NCBI GenBank assembly: GCA_050943615.1
Contig: JBMNPN010000002.1
Coordinates: 9,410 to 73,409 of the forward strand
Length of the DNA stretch: 64,000 nt
Direction of reading: 5' to 3'
From: CACZQA01 sp050943615
Lineage (GTDB): Bacteria; Actinomycetota; Coriobacteriia; Coriobacteriales; QAMH01
The position numbers were made by a program, and so were the translations under genes. Positions 1-9,620 of this stretch are shown piece by piece (the first letter of the stretch is position 1; each line of letters opens with the position of its first letter). The notes under the pieces were generated by a model that was not told where the DNA came from, did not search any database, and saw nothing but the letters and a program-made list of their open reading frames with translations.

Positions 1-960
1 TCTCTAGATGCGGACTTCATGTCCTATTCGGCGATCACCACGGTTTTCGTGGTCATGCTCACGGGTGCGGGGCTGAGCCTTTCGGGCGCGGTCTATCAAG
101 GCGCGTTCAGAAACGCGCTTGCCTCTCCTTCCACGTTCGGCGTGATGGGAGGCGCTCTGGTTGGATTCGGCATCTTCGAGCTTTGGGATGCCCCTGCTGA
201 TGAGAATTTCGGGGGCTTCTCATGGGGCCTCGTTTTTGATTACTACGATCCGATTCAGCACCTGTGGTACCGATTCATGCCCTGCGTTTTCAGCTTCGTG
301 TTCGCGATGCTGACGGTTGCAATCGTGCTGCTCGTGGTAAAGAAGAGCGGGTCTTCGCGTGATTCGAAGGTCTACACCGTGGTCGTGGGGCAGCTGGTCG
401 CTGCCGTGTGCACGGGCATCTACAACTGCATCAAAACCTATTACTGCCGTGTCGATCCCTATGGCAGTCGAACCGGCGTTCTTCGCAATGCGCAGGCCTC
501 GGTTTTTGGCGGCACGCTTGACCTGTTTGCCCTCATTGGCATTGCCGTGCCCATGGTGCTCATCATCATCTTTGCCATGCGCAACAGCCGAAAGCTCATG
601 CTGCTCTCCTTTGGAGACAAGGAAGCGCAGAGCATGGGCATTGCCTCCGACAGCCTGCGCATCGGCGCTATCGTTGCCTGCACCGCTCTCACCGCGCTCA
701 TCGTGGGGTTCTGCGGTCCCATCGGCTTCGTGGGCTTTTTCATCCCGCATGTGACGCGCAAGCTCGTCGGGCCGGTCTTCACGTACTTCTTGCCGGCAGC
801 GATGCTGATGGGCGGGGCCTTTACCATGGGCGTTTACGCGATAACGGCGTACTTCTCGAATACGAGTATGGCGGGGCCTGCCATCTCGCTCATTGGGGCC
901 GTCGCCTTCTTCGTGGTCGCGCTGCAGCAAAGGGGGAGCCGTCATGGCGATTGGGTCTGA
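1..960 (+). CDS. FecCD-family ABC transporter permease (5' end outside window)
   Basis: This is an inner-membrane permease of the FecCD/BtuC type, which imports iron chelates, haem or corrinoids together with an ATPase and a lipoprotein receptor. The reading frame is open from base 1, upstream of the first ATG at 19. The protein begins inside the conserved family block (GAGLSLSGAVYQGAFRNAL, about residue 20 after that ATG), so an N-terminal part including the first membrane helix is missing. Its counterpart at 45578-46882 has about 130 more residues before this block. Further hydrophobic helices and the cytoplasmic coupling segment near SFGDKEAQSMGI follow. The next permease starts inside this gene (ATG at 944), so the two are translationally coupled. 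The substrate cannot be read from sequence. Confidence 0.88.
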   Translation, partial: SLDADFMSYSAITTVFVVMLTGAGLSLSGAVYQGAFRNALASPSTFGVMGGALVGFGIFELWDAPADENFGGFSWGLVFDYYDPIQHLWYRFMPCVFSFVFAMLTVAIVLLVVKKSGSSRDSKVYTVVVGQLVAAVCTGIYNCIKTYYCRVDPYGSRTGVLRNAQASVFGGTLDLFALIGIAVPMVLIIIFAMRNSRKLMLLSFGDKEAQSMGIASDSLRIGAIVACTALTALIVGFCGPIGFVGFFIPHVTRKLVGPVFTYFLPAAMLMGGAFTMGVYAITAYFSNTSMAGPAISLIGAVAFFVVALQQRGSRHGDWV

Positions 961-2203
961 AGAGACTAAAGGGTCGGCAATTGCCACGCGGGGCATTGGC
1001 TACGAGCGCGTCGATTCGCTGCGCGCAGAGGAGCGGCGTAACCTGCGCCGTCGCTGCCTTACCTGCGTGGTCGTCACCGCGGTACTGGCCGTGCTCTCGC
1101 TCAACATCATCGCGCACCTTTATTCCGGCACGATTATCGATGCGCCTTTCATCGGGTATATCGCCAACCCTGCCGTCGTGGTGCTCTCCTTGCAGCAGGC
1201 GCTCCATAACATCATTCCTGTGTTCCCGGAGGTTGATGCCCAGAACTTTGCCTCGGTGCTAGCCAATTCGAGCATCAGCAACCTCGATTTCGGGAATACG
1301 ACCGATACTCTCAATATGTATGCTTGGTATGAAGGAGAGCGCGTCACCACGATCATCCTCACGCTCCTTTGCGGCACATTGCTTGCGCTTTCGGGCATGC
1401 TGTTCCAGAACGTCTTCAAGAACCCCATCGCCACCCCGGCCATGCTCGGCGCGCAAAGCGGCATGACCCTGGGCGTCATGCTGTTCGTCTCCATCTTTGG
1501 CTTTTCGGTGGGGATATACTCCTTTCCCCGCTACGCCCTGAGCTACGGTTGCGCCCTCGTCATCTTGGCTGCCGCTTTTGCCGGCGCCAAGTTCATCAGC
1601 GGCAAGCGCCCGTTTTCCGTCGTGGACCTGCTCTTGGTGGGCGCGGCGCTCGGTGCTATCGCGAACACGATTGTGCAGTACGCACCGCTTGGGTGGGACG
1701 AGGGGAAGTGGTCGGAGTTCTTCGCTCTTTCCGAGTCGGTTGCGACCGATACCTCACCCGTTGCCTGGATATCGGTGGGTGTTGCGTGCCTGGCGGGAAT
1801 CGTGCCCATCTATCTGCTGCGCTTCCAGCTCAACATGCTCGCCTTCGACGACCTCGAGGTGCGCATGCTGGGGGTCGACCCCTCGCGCCTGCGCATCATC
1901 TGCCTGCTCTGCGGTTCTCTCATGACGCTCGTCTCGATCGTGACCTGCGGGCTTGTTGCCATGGCGGCGCTCGCGGTGCCTTTCCTCACACGCTATCTCT
2001 TTGGCACCGAGGCACGTGAGCAGTTCTGGGGCAACCTGTGCCTGGGGCCGCTTGTCCTGTTGGTATGCCGCGACGTGACGGACTTGCTACAGATGGCTTT
2101 TTTCCAGCTCCAGTATGGCCTCACGCTCGGCACCGTCGTCTCAGTGCTCGCGTTGCCGCTGGTCATCGTCCTTGCACGGGGCGAGGCGCGGGGGTGGTCA
2201 TGA
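944..2203 (+). CDS. FecCD-family ABC transporter permease, second subunit
   Basis: This is the second FecCD-type permease of a heterodimeric importer. I chose the ATG at 944 (MAIGSEETKG) rather than the 893 frame start because a purine-rich AAGGGGGAG lies just upstream and the result is a 17-base overlap with the preceding permease. After a basic N-terminus and one membrane helix there is a long, probably external loop (about residues 60-130) before the family block LSGMLFQNVFKNPIATPAML. The coupling segment DDLEVRMLGVD follows toward the C-terminus. The same insertion occurs in the paralogue at 44299-45588, so it belongs to this subfamily. The stop overlaps the ATPase start (ATGA). Confidence 0.9.
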   Translation: MAIGSEETKGSAIATRGIGYERVDSLRAEERRNLRRRCLTCVVVTAVLAVLSLNIIAHLYSGTIIDAPFIGYIANPAVVVLSLQQALHNIIPVFPEVDAQNFASVLANSSISNLDFGNTTDTLNMYAWYEGERVTTIILTLLCGTLLALSGMLFQNVFKNPIATPAMLGAQSGMTLGVMLFVSIFGFSVGIYSFPRYALSYGCALVILAAAFAGAKFISGKRPFSVVDLLLVGAALGAIANTIVQYAPLGWDEGKWSEFFALSESVATDTSPVAWISVGVACLAGIVPIYLLRFQLNMLAFDDLEVRMLGVDPSRLRIICLLCGSLMTLVSIVTCGLVAMAALAVPFLTRYLFGTEAREQFWGNLCLGPLVLLVCRDVTDLLQMAFFQLQYGLTLGTVVSVLALPLVIVLARGEARGWS

Positions 2204-2988
2204 TGCGCCTTTCCGTGAGCAACGTGGCGGTGGGCTACGACCCGCAACACCCCCTTCAGACCGGCATCACCTTCGAGGCAAAGGGCGGCGACGTCTTTTG
2301 CATCCTGGGCCCCAATGGCTGTGGCAAGACGACGCTGTTTCGCTCGATTGTGGGCGTGCAGCCGCTGCTCGAGGGCAAGGTGCTGGTGGACGATGAGGAC
2401 ATCACGGGCTGGAGCGCCGATCGCATCGCCCATGTCGCTGCCTACGTTCCGCAGAAAAACCGCCTCGAGTTTCCCTACAAGGTCAAAGACATCGTCATGC
2501 TCGGGCGTTTCATCCATGTTCTCGGGCGCTTTTCCATGCCGGGGCGCGAGGACTACGCCATCGTGGAAAACGCCCTCGACATGCTCGGCATCTATCACCT
2601 GCGCAACCGGTTCTACACAGATCTTTCCGGTGGCGAGCTGCAGATGACGATGATTGCCCGCGCGCTCGCACAGGAGCCGCAGATCCTCTTTTTGGACGAG
2701 CCGACAAGTGCTCTCGACTTTGGTGCGGCATCCACGGTCATCAAGAGCATCCGACACCTCGCGAGCCTGGGCTACACGGTGGTCATGACCACGCACAGCC
2801 CCAATCACGCGTTTCTCTGCAATGCCAAGGTCGCGCTGCTGCGTGCCGATGGTCCCGCGACAGTGGGGGACGCGCGCGACGTGATCACCGAGCCGAACAT
2901 GAAGCGCTCGTACGGTGCCCACGTCAAGGCGGTCGAGTACGTGGACCGGCAGGGCAAGGTTATGCGCGTCTGCGTTCCCAACATGTAG
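2200..2988 (+). CDS. ABC transporter ATPase of the FecCD importer
   Basis: This 262-residue ATPase is of the FepC/BtuD class and powers the two permeases upstream. Walker A is GPNGCGKTT (residues 37-45), the signature is LSGGELQ, Walker B is ILFLDEPTSALDF and the switch histidine lies in TTHS. The ATG at 2200 overlaps the permease stop in ATGA; the longer open frame back to 2038 is an artefact of GC-rich sequence. The C-terminal part ends at an ordinary length for the family. A 168-base gap holding a conserved inverted repeat separates it from moxR, whereas in the second cluster ATPase and moxR overlap. Confidence 0.93.
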   Translation: MMRLSVSNVAVGYDPQHPLQTGITFEAKGGDVFCILGPNGCGKTTLFRSIVGVQPLLEGKVLVDDEDITGWSADRIAHVAAYVPQKNRLEFPYKVKDIVMLGRFIHVLGRFSMPGREDYAIVENALDMLGIYHLRNRFYTDLSGGELQMTMIARALAQEPQILFLDEPTSALDFGAASTVIKSIRHLASLGYTVVMTTHSPNHAFLCNAKVALLRADGPATVGDARDVITEPNMKRSYGAHVKAVEYVDRQGKVMRVCVPNM

Positions 2989-3034
2989 GAGCGGAAAGCG
3001 CGATGGCAGGTCATCGCCGTTTTCGGGCTGTTTT

Positions 3035-3061
3035 GCAAATATCACCACAGGATGGTGATTG
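3035..3061. promoter_or_regulatory. 27-nt conserved inverted-repeat element, copy 1
   Basis: The stretch reads GCAAAT, then ATCACCA, five bases, TGGTGAT and TG. Twenty-four of 27 positions match a second copy at 7095-7121, and both lie in the only two long gaps of the first transporter cluster. Sequence outside the 27 bases is not conserved, which favours a protein-binding site over a duplicated segment. A weak hairpin function is also possible, since it could form a 7-bp stem. Confidence 0.5.
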
Positions 3062-3156
3062 AAAAATCGCTTCTCGCGCGTGGATAATCCGCCAAAGAAG
3101 CTAGTGGAAACTCGAGTGTTTCAGGCGCGAAGAACTCGAACAAGAGGGAAGGTCAA

Positions 3157-4233
<1,077 letters not shown>

Positions 4234-4236
4234 CAT

Positions 4237-5580
4237 ATGGAGCTCGCGCTAAAAAATCCGGTAAGGCTGGTCAGGCCAAAGCGCACAGAGAAGTCGGCCA
4301 TCGAAGCCGATTTTGCGCAGGTTGCCGCCGAGCGCACACGCCGGCGTGCCTTCATCCAATCTGTCATTAGAAAAGTTCTGGCCGTCGCGCTGACGCTCGC
4401 GGTGTGCGTGCTGATGTGCGTCTACGTGAACAATCCCTTCGGGTACGTCCCGCTCGTGCTCGTCATCCTCGCCGTCGTGGCGGACTTTGCCTGTGTCCAG
4501 GTGCTCTCGCGCCAGGTCACGTGGCGGCAGGAGTCACGTGTGGGGGACTGCCCCCGCGGCGAGGACATCGACTTTCGCATCCGCGTGAGCAACCGCAGCA
4601 TCCTGTTCATGTTCCACGCACGGGCGCACTTCTTTGTGAGCGACCTCTTTGGCGGCCTTGCGATGGACAACCCCGCAGACTTCGTGCTCGGCCCCTTCGA
4701 GAGCCGCGACTTCGACATCACCGTGAACTTCAAGCACCTCGGCACCTACACTGCCGGCATCGACCGTATCGAGTTCTTTGGCTTTCTGGGCCTGTTCGTG
4801 CGCACGGTAGAGGGCGGCAACCGTGCGGAGGTCCAGGTCACGCCCACCATCCACAGCATCGAGCGCATCGGGTTTTCCACGGACACGCCCTCCGAATCCA
4901 GGGTGGCGCTCAAGACGGTCGCCGATGACTCCATGGACTATTCGGGTGTGCGCGAATACCACCGCGGCGACCCGCTCAAGCGCATGCACTGGGCGCTTTC
5001 GGCCAAGGGGAACAAGACGCTCTATACCAAGATCTACGAGACGCCCACCAATCCCGGTGTTGGCATCATCCTCGACTTTGCGGGGCCGTCGGGGCTCACC
5101 GCAGATGAGCTGGGCGGCATGTTCGACACGGTCGTGGAAAGCGCGTTTTCCATCAGCGAATACGCACGCGGCATCGGCCTCGAGGTGGAGCTTGAGTTCA
5201 TCGACCGCTTTGGCACCGCGGTGCGCAAGAGCAGCTGGAAGCGCGACGAGCTCGCAGAGCTCGTCGATGATATGCCCCGCATGCAGCCCGGTGGCGAGAG
5301 CCATCAGGCAGCAGAGCTCGTCAATTCGGAGGCGCATTCCATGTACGCGCAGGGAAACATCGTCATCTGCACGGCACTTCCCAGCGCCGAGATCGTGGAC
5401 GCTGCCATCGCCGTCAAGATCGGCCGCCGCAACCCGGTCGTGGTGCTCGCGATTCCCGAGGGCCTCTCCGAACGCGAGCGCATTGCGTGGTGCGCGCCGC
5501 TCGAGCGGCTCAGCGCAAGCGGCATCGGCTATACGGTGCTCGACAGCCCCGATGCGATCGGCAAGGTGAACGTGGCATGA
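4237..5580 (+). CDS. DUF58 domain protein, membrane anchored
   Basis: DUF58 proteins carry a von Willebrand A-like fold and are functional partners of MoxR ATPases. Here a ~70-residue cytoplasmic N-terminus is followed by two adjacent membrane helices (about residues 47-90). A beta-rich region comes next, then the diagnostic DUF58 block YSGVREYHRGDPLKRMHW (about residue 235). The remainder resembles a degenerate vWA domain (GIILDFAG). The ATG at 4237 lies 3 bases after moxR, and the stop overlaps the next start (ATGA at 5577). The 447-residue length is typical. The exact role is not established for this family. Confidence 0.88.
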   Translation: MELALKNPVRLVRPKRTEKSAIEADFAQVAAERTRRRAFIQSVIRKVLAVALTLAVCVLMCVYVNNPFGYVPLVLVILAVVADFACVQVLSRQVTWRQESRVGDCPRGEDIDFRIRVSNRSILFMFHARAHFFVSDLFGGLAMDNPADFVLGPFESRDFDITVNFKHLGTYTAGIDRIEFFGFLGLFVRTVEGGNRAEVQVTPTIHSIERIGFSTDTPSESRVALKTVADDSMDYSGVREYHRGDPLKRMHWALSAKGNKTLYTKIYETPTNPGVGIILDFAGPSGLTADELGGMFDTVVESAFSISEYARGIGLEVELEFIDRFGTAVRKSSWKRDELAELVDDMPRMQPGGESHQAAELVNSEAHSMYAQGNIVICTALPSAEIVDAAIAVKIGRRNPVVVLAIPEGLSERERIAWCAPLERLSASGIGYTVLDSPDAIGKVNVA

Positions 5581-7016
5581 GCAGAGCAGCTGCAAGAACA
5601 GGCCGCAAAGGTGGTGCGGCACGCTTCTTAAAGGAGAACGCCTTCGAGTTCGTGCTCCTCGTGCTCTGCAGCACGTGCCTTTCCATGGAGGTGGGCGACG
5701 GCTTCAACATAGCCTACGAGACGCTCTTCAACCTCCCGTTCGTGATCGGCAGCTCTGCCGTCTTGCTGGCCGTGTGCTATCTGGGCGCCTTTGTATGGCA
5801 GCACCAGCCCAGGCGCACCTGGATCGTGGCGCTGGCATGTATTGCGGTCATGGGCGTTGTCGTGTGGGCGAGCGTCTCGATATTCCAGGAGGGCACCTCG
5901 GAGTACTACAGCTACGCCCAGCGGGCCCGGGTGCCAGACGGCACGGATGCAAAGACCTCGTACGGTTTCGTTCTGGCCATCGTGCCCGTGCTCACGTTTC
6001 TGCTCTCGCGCCGCCGTGGTCTGTGCGTGGTCCTGTTCGCGCTGGGCATATTCGTGTGCGGTCTGGTGCAATGGCTTTTCAAGGAATGGCTCTGGGTTCC
6101 CTTCATCGGGTTTCTCCTGGGGTCGGGAACGCTCTTCATCCTGCGCACCTACCGGCTGCAGCGCGGAAAAGCCTCAGGCCTGACGGTGGGTTCGGGGCGC
6201 CGGGCCCCGGGGTTTCATGCAAGCGTCACGGCCGTGCTGGTGCCCGTCGTATTGGTAGCCGCGTCTTTCGGCATCTGGTACGGCGTCATCGCACCGCAGA
6301 ACCCGCAGGCAGCGCAGCTCAAGCTCGTGCAGGTGACCTATCAGCCACAGGTGGACATACTGACCAACTACCGCAAGAAGGCACCGAGCCAGATCGATAG
6401 AACGCAGTTCTCGAGCGAGGTTGACGACAGATACACGCTCTACACCTCCAACCCAGGTGGAGAGGGAACCGTCAAGACCCCTGAGGATGACAAGTCGAAG
6501 AACAAGATCAAGATGGCCGGTGGCGGCGGTGTGAGCTATGCGTTCCAGAACCTCTCGGACAACCTGAACAATATCACCTACGGTGCCCCCAACTGGCTGC
6601 CCTACCTGCTCGTGGCGCTGCTCATCGCGCTCATCGTGGGCGCGATCATGCTGCGCAGGTACCTGCGCAAGCGCTGGTACACGAGCTTGGACGAGCACAC
6701 GCAGGGCTACCGCGTCTGCGCGCTCTACGATCGCATCACGCGCAATTTCCAGCGCATGCGCCTCTCCAAGCCTGCGCCCGCCACGCAATCCGAGTGGGCC
6801 CAGAGCACTGTGGGCACCATGGCGGCGTTCGAACAAGACGCGCACGGGACGAGCTACCGCGAGCTTTCGGATATCTACGAGCGCGTCTACTACGGTCATT
6901 CCGACCCTTCGGAAGGCGATGTTGCCGCCTTCGAGTCATTCTGGAAGGTGTTCTACAAGAACGCGCGCAAGTACTCTGGACCCGTGCGCTACATCTGGCG
7001 CTTTTGGAGGATCTGA
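5577..7016 (+). CDS. TgpA/DUF4129-like polytopic membrane protein without transglutaminase domain
   Basis: This 479-residue protein occupies the place of the TgpA-type transglutaminase that usually follows moxR and DUF58. About seven N-terminal membrane helices reach to residue ~250. An external loop of only ~110 residues follows, with a Gly-rich stretch, then one more helix (about 337-362). The cytoplasmic C-terminal domain resembles DUF4129 and ends in FWRI. TgpA proteins carry a Cys-His-Asp transglutaminase domain in this external region; the loop here is too short and shows no such triad. The start at 5577 overlaps the DUF58 stop. The paralogue at 39697-41139 has the same architecture and the same FWRI ending. 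Confidence 0.75.
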   Translation: MSRAAARTGRKGGAARFLKENAFEFVLLVLCSTCLSMEVGDGFNIAYETLFNLPFVIGSSAVLLAVCYLGAFVWQHQPRRTWIVALACIAVMGVVVWASVSIFQEGTSEYYSYAQRARVPDGTDAKTSYGFVLAIVPVLTFLLSRRRGLCVVLFALGIFVCGLVQWLFKEWLWVPFIGFLLGSGTLFILRTYRLQRGKASGLTVGSGRRAPGFHASVTAVLVPVVLVAASFGIWYGVIAPQNPQAAQLKLVQVTYQPQVDILTNYRKKAPSQIDRTQFSSEVDDRYTLYTSNPGGEGTVKTPEDDKSKNKIKMAGGGGVSYAFQNLSDNLNNITYGAPNWLPYLLVALLIALIVGAIMLRRYLRKRWYTSLDEHTQGYRVCALYDRITRNFQRMRLSKPAPATQSEWAQSTVGTMAAFEQDAHGTSYRELSDIYERVYYGHSDPSEGDVAAFESFWKVFYKNARKYSGPVRYIWRFWRI

Positions 7017-7094
7017 TGCGTGAATCCGGGGCCTCACCACACCCGGTTTCAGGCTAAACCCGAGGTGAGGAGTGAGGGATTTTTCGACCAAGAG

Positions 7095-7121
7095 GCAAAT
7101 CTCACCACAAGGTGGTGATTG
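7095..7121. promoter_or_regulatory. 27-nt conserved inverted-repeat element, copy 2
   Basis: GCAAAT is followed by a perfect inverted repeat TCACCAC-AAG-GTGGTGA and TTG. It matches the element at 3035-3061 at 24 of 27 positions. It lies between the TgpA-like gene and the substrate-binding lipoprotein gene, so it could regulate the lipoprotein or mark the end of the upstream transcript. An operator is my preferred reading. Confidence 0.5.
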
Positions 7122-7269
7122 TTTTCACGTTCATTTCGAGCCAAAAATAGACTCGCTTTCGAATGGATATTTCACAAGAAAGTGACTGCCAATGTTGATC
7201 AGGCAGCCCAGCAACAACTTTTTAGGTGCGGGGAAGGTGTTTACATGAATTTGAAATGCATTTGTCCAA

Positions 7270-7320
7270 GGCGGTGTGGCCGGAGAGTGTTGCCATGCCG
7301 CCTATTCGTTTATTGCTTAT
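7270..7320 (+). terminator. Probable transcription terminator upstream of lipoprotein gene
   Basis: GGCGGTGTGGC (7270-7280) pairs with GCCATGCCGCC (7292-7302) through an 11-bp stem with two G-U pairs. The T-rich run TATTCGTTTATTGC follows. The remainder of the 396-base gap 7017-7412 holds the inverted repeat at 7095 and no convincing reading frame. Confidence 0.5.
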
Positions 7321-7412
7321 TTTCGCCTAATCATTAAGTTCCCGTAGCTGTCATTGCCGCGGAGGTGCTTCTACCCAACGCCTTCCGCTGGCGGAAAGAA
7401 GATACCTGCTCC

Positions 7413-9554
7413 ATGCCGTTGCGCAAAGGACATAGCAAACACTCGCGCTACCTGCGCGCGCTGATGGCGGCGCTGCTCGTCGTCGCGGCGGCGTGCGCGC
7501 TCCCGGCGTGCAAGTTCTCCGACACGATCGCCGAGTTCGTGCCCGACATGGCCGCCGCCGTCGACACCACCATGCCCCACGTGGACAAGGCGGACACCGA
7601 CGGCAAGCAGGACACCCAGGGCGCCGCCCAGCACAAGTCCGGCGAGGAGGACACGAGCGACATCGCCGCCGTCGCATACGACCCGGACGCCGAGGACAGC
7701 AAGTTCAAGTCAGCGAAGGTCGAGTACGACGCGGAGCAGGCCCAGACCGACACCCAGCCCTCCGCGGGCGGGGAGAAGCGCGCGGAGGAGAAAGACACTT
7801 CGGGGCTGAAGTCGCAGAAGACCGCGGGCGGGAAGTCCGGCGAGGACGGCTCGGGCTCCGGCTCGGGCGGAACGGGCTCCGGTAACGGCGGGGACGGCGG
7901 CGACGGCGAGGGCAAGGGCGCCGGCTCGGGCTCCGGCTCTGGTAGCGGGAGCAGCGAGCAGGCCGCCCCATCGGTGTCCCAGGACGAGGACGACGACAAT
8001 AAGACCGAGGTGCCGAGCGGCAAGCGCATCGCGGCGACCGGCGAGACCGCCAACATCGTCCAGATGCTCACCGGCGAGCTGCGCAAGGAGCAGCTCGACG
8101 CGGGCCAGGAGGGCGACTACCTGGTCGCGACGGACGAGGCCTTCCAGGACGGCGTTGCCTCCGCCGGGGTATACCCGGGGGAGGGGGTCGACGAGGCGGT
8201 TCTGGGCTGGAAGCGGAAGAACGGCACCGAGAAGGGGGGCGTCGACGTCGAGGCGCTCAAAAAGGCCAAGGTCGACCTCGTCGTCTACGAGTCGAACACG
8301 GCCACGCTCACCGAGAGCGACGTCGACGCCCTGGGGGAGGCCGGCATCAAGGTGCTCGCCGTGAGCTCGCTCACGCAGGACAGCGACATCTGCGATGCCG
8401 TCGAGCAGGTCGCAGAGGCGCTCTCCAAGGGGGCGGGCGCAAAGGCCAAGAAGGCGATCTCCTCCAAGGCGGCCTCGTGGGAGGACTTCCACGACGGCCT
8501 GCTGAACTCGGTGACGCGCCTCAACGACGGCTGGAGCGTGGCGTACGCCCACAACACACACGACGACAAGAGGTTCGTTGGCTACGACTTCGACTGGGTC
8601 TCCACGGCGAAGAACGCCACGGGCGACCACAAGCTGACGCTCGTCTGCCCGCGCGTCGTCTCGGTGGGGAGCTACCCCTCCCTCGAGAAGCTCGGGTACA
8701 GCCTCGACACCCTCCTCGCGGTGCCGAAGAGCTGGTTCGCCTCGCCCTGCTACCACTACCTCTCGGCCGCGGGGGTCGTGGACAACGCCCAGTGGCTCCA
8801 GCTCGCCAAATGGGTGCGTATTATAAAATCTGAAGTAGCACACGGCCGGCTCGTGGAACACAACCCCTACGCCATCGACGACAGCTCTTGGTCCTACTCG
8901 ATTTCCCCCTCGCGCTACCGTGTCGTCGTCCCGGTGTTCACGCGCGGAGAATCGTCGAGCGTCAGGGCGTCCTCCGGCCTCGAATCGGGGGAGTCGCTCG
9001 ACTTCAGTCTGAATACCTATGGCTATGTGCAGGTTGGCGACCTTCCCAGCTACGTGATGGGGAACTACTGCATCGAGCCGTATGTGGACTGGGAAAATTA
9101 CTCGTTGCACACTATTCGCAACATAGAGGATGTGGAAGACGACAGCTACTTCCTGGGGTCCGACCACTTCCCCGCGGTGGTGGTGGAGACGGAGGAACAG
9201 AAGGAGTCCGTGCAGGCGGCGCAGGATGACAGGACGAGCATGTACTGGTTCGCCGACAACCTCAGGGAGTGGAGGCAGCTGTACACGGACGGGTCCTCAT
9301 CGTCGGAAAAGTTAGATGCAATGAACCCCAACGCGTCCCTGCTCGCCGGGAAGTTCGACGTCTACGTCGCCCCGAGCGGCGTGCTCGGGTCGTGGCTCGA
9401 GGGCGGCTCGCACGAGTCGTTCCTGCTCTCCGCCTGGGCGCGCAGCGCCTACTACGGCGACTACTCGTCGAGCAAGGCCCAGGCCAAGGCGAGAAGCTAC
9501 TACGGGGAGTTCTACCGGGCCGAGGGCGCCGCGCCGGACATGGGCAGAGGCTAG
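7413..9554 (+). CDS. Substrate-binding lipoprotein of the FecCD importer, with long disordered linker
   Basis: This is probably the extracytoplasmic receptor for the importer encoded upstream. The ATG at 7413 gives a basic N-terminus, a hydrophobic helix and a lipobox ending in LPAC with the lipidated Cys33. The upstream GTG at 7365 would lengthen the signal and has no better ribosome site. Residues ~40-200 are acidic and low complexity, including a Gly/Ser run encoded at 7848-7960. After that, ETANIVQML, YLVATDEAF and KVDLVVYES resemble the start of a type III periplasmic-binding fold (BtuF/FhuD class). The paralogue at 50845 has the same plan. Base composition shifts: 7413-8810 and 9310-9554 are extremely GC-rich, while 8816-9310 is not, suggesting mosaic origin. 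Confidence 0.75.
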   Translation: MPLRKGHSKHSRYLRALMAALLVVAAACALPACKFSDTIAEFVPDMAAAVDTTMPHVDKADTDGKQDTQGAAQHKSGEEDTSDIAAVAYDPDAEDSKFKSAKVEYDAEQAQTDTQPSAGGEKRAEEKDTSGLKSQKTAGGKSGEDGSGSGSGGTGSGNGGDGGDGEGKGAGSGSGSGSGSSEQAAPSVSQDEDDDNKTEVPSGKRIAATGETANIVQMLTGELRKEQLDAGQEGDYLVATDEAFQDGVASAGVYPGEGVDEAVLGWKRKNGTEKGGVDVEALKKAKVDLVVYESNTATLTESDVDALGEAGIKVLAVSSLTQDSDICDAVEQVAEALSKGAGAKAKKAISSKAASWEDFHDGLLNSVTRLNDGWSVAYAHNTHDDKRFVGYDFDWVSTAKNATGDHKLTLVCPRVVSVGSYPSLEKLGYSLDTLLAVPKSWFASPCYHYLSAAGVVDNAQWLQLAKWVRIIKSEVAHGRLVEHNPYAIDDSSWSYSISPSRYRVVVPVFTRGESSSVRASSGLESGESLDFSLNTYGYVQVGDLPSYVMGNYCIEPYVDWENYSLHTIRNIEDVEDDSYFLGSDHFPAVVVETEEQKESVQAAQDDRTSMYWFADNLREWRQLYTDGSSSSEKLDAMNPNASLLAGKFDVYVAPSGVLGSWLEGGSHESFLLSAWARSAYYGDYSSSKAQAKARSYYGEFYRAEGAAPDMGRG

Positions 9555-9620
9555 CGGCCCCGGGCCCTTCATGTACAGGACCATGTCGATAACCGTGCAA
9601 GTTTGATGAGGACATATATT

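Noticed and set aside
7119..7337. 72-residue frame in the gap before the lipoprotein gene
   Set aside because: No ribosome site, overlaps the inverted repeat and terminator hairpin, no conserved features.
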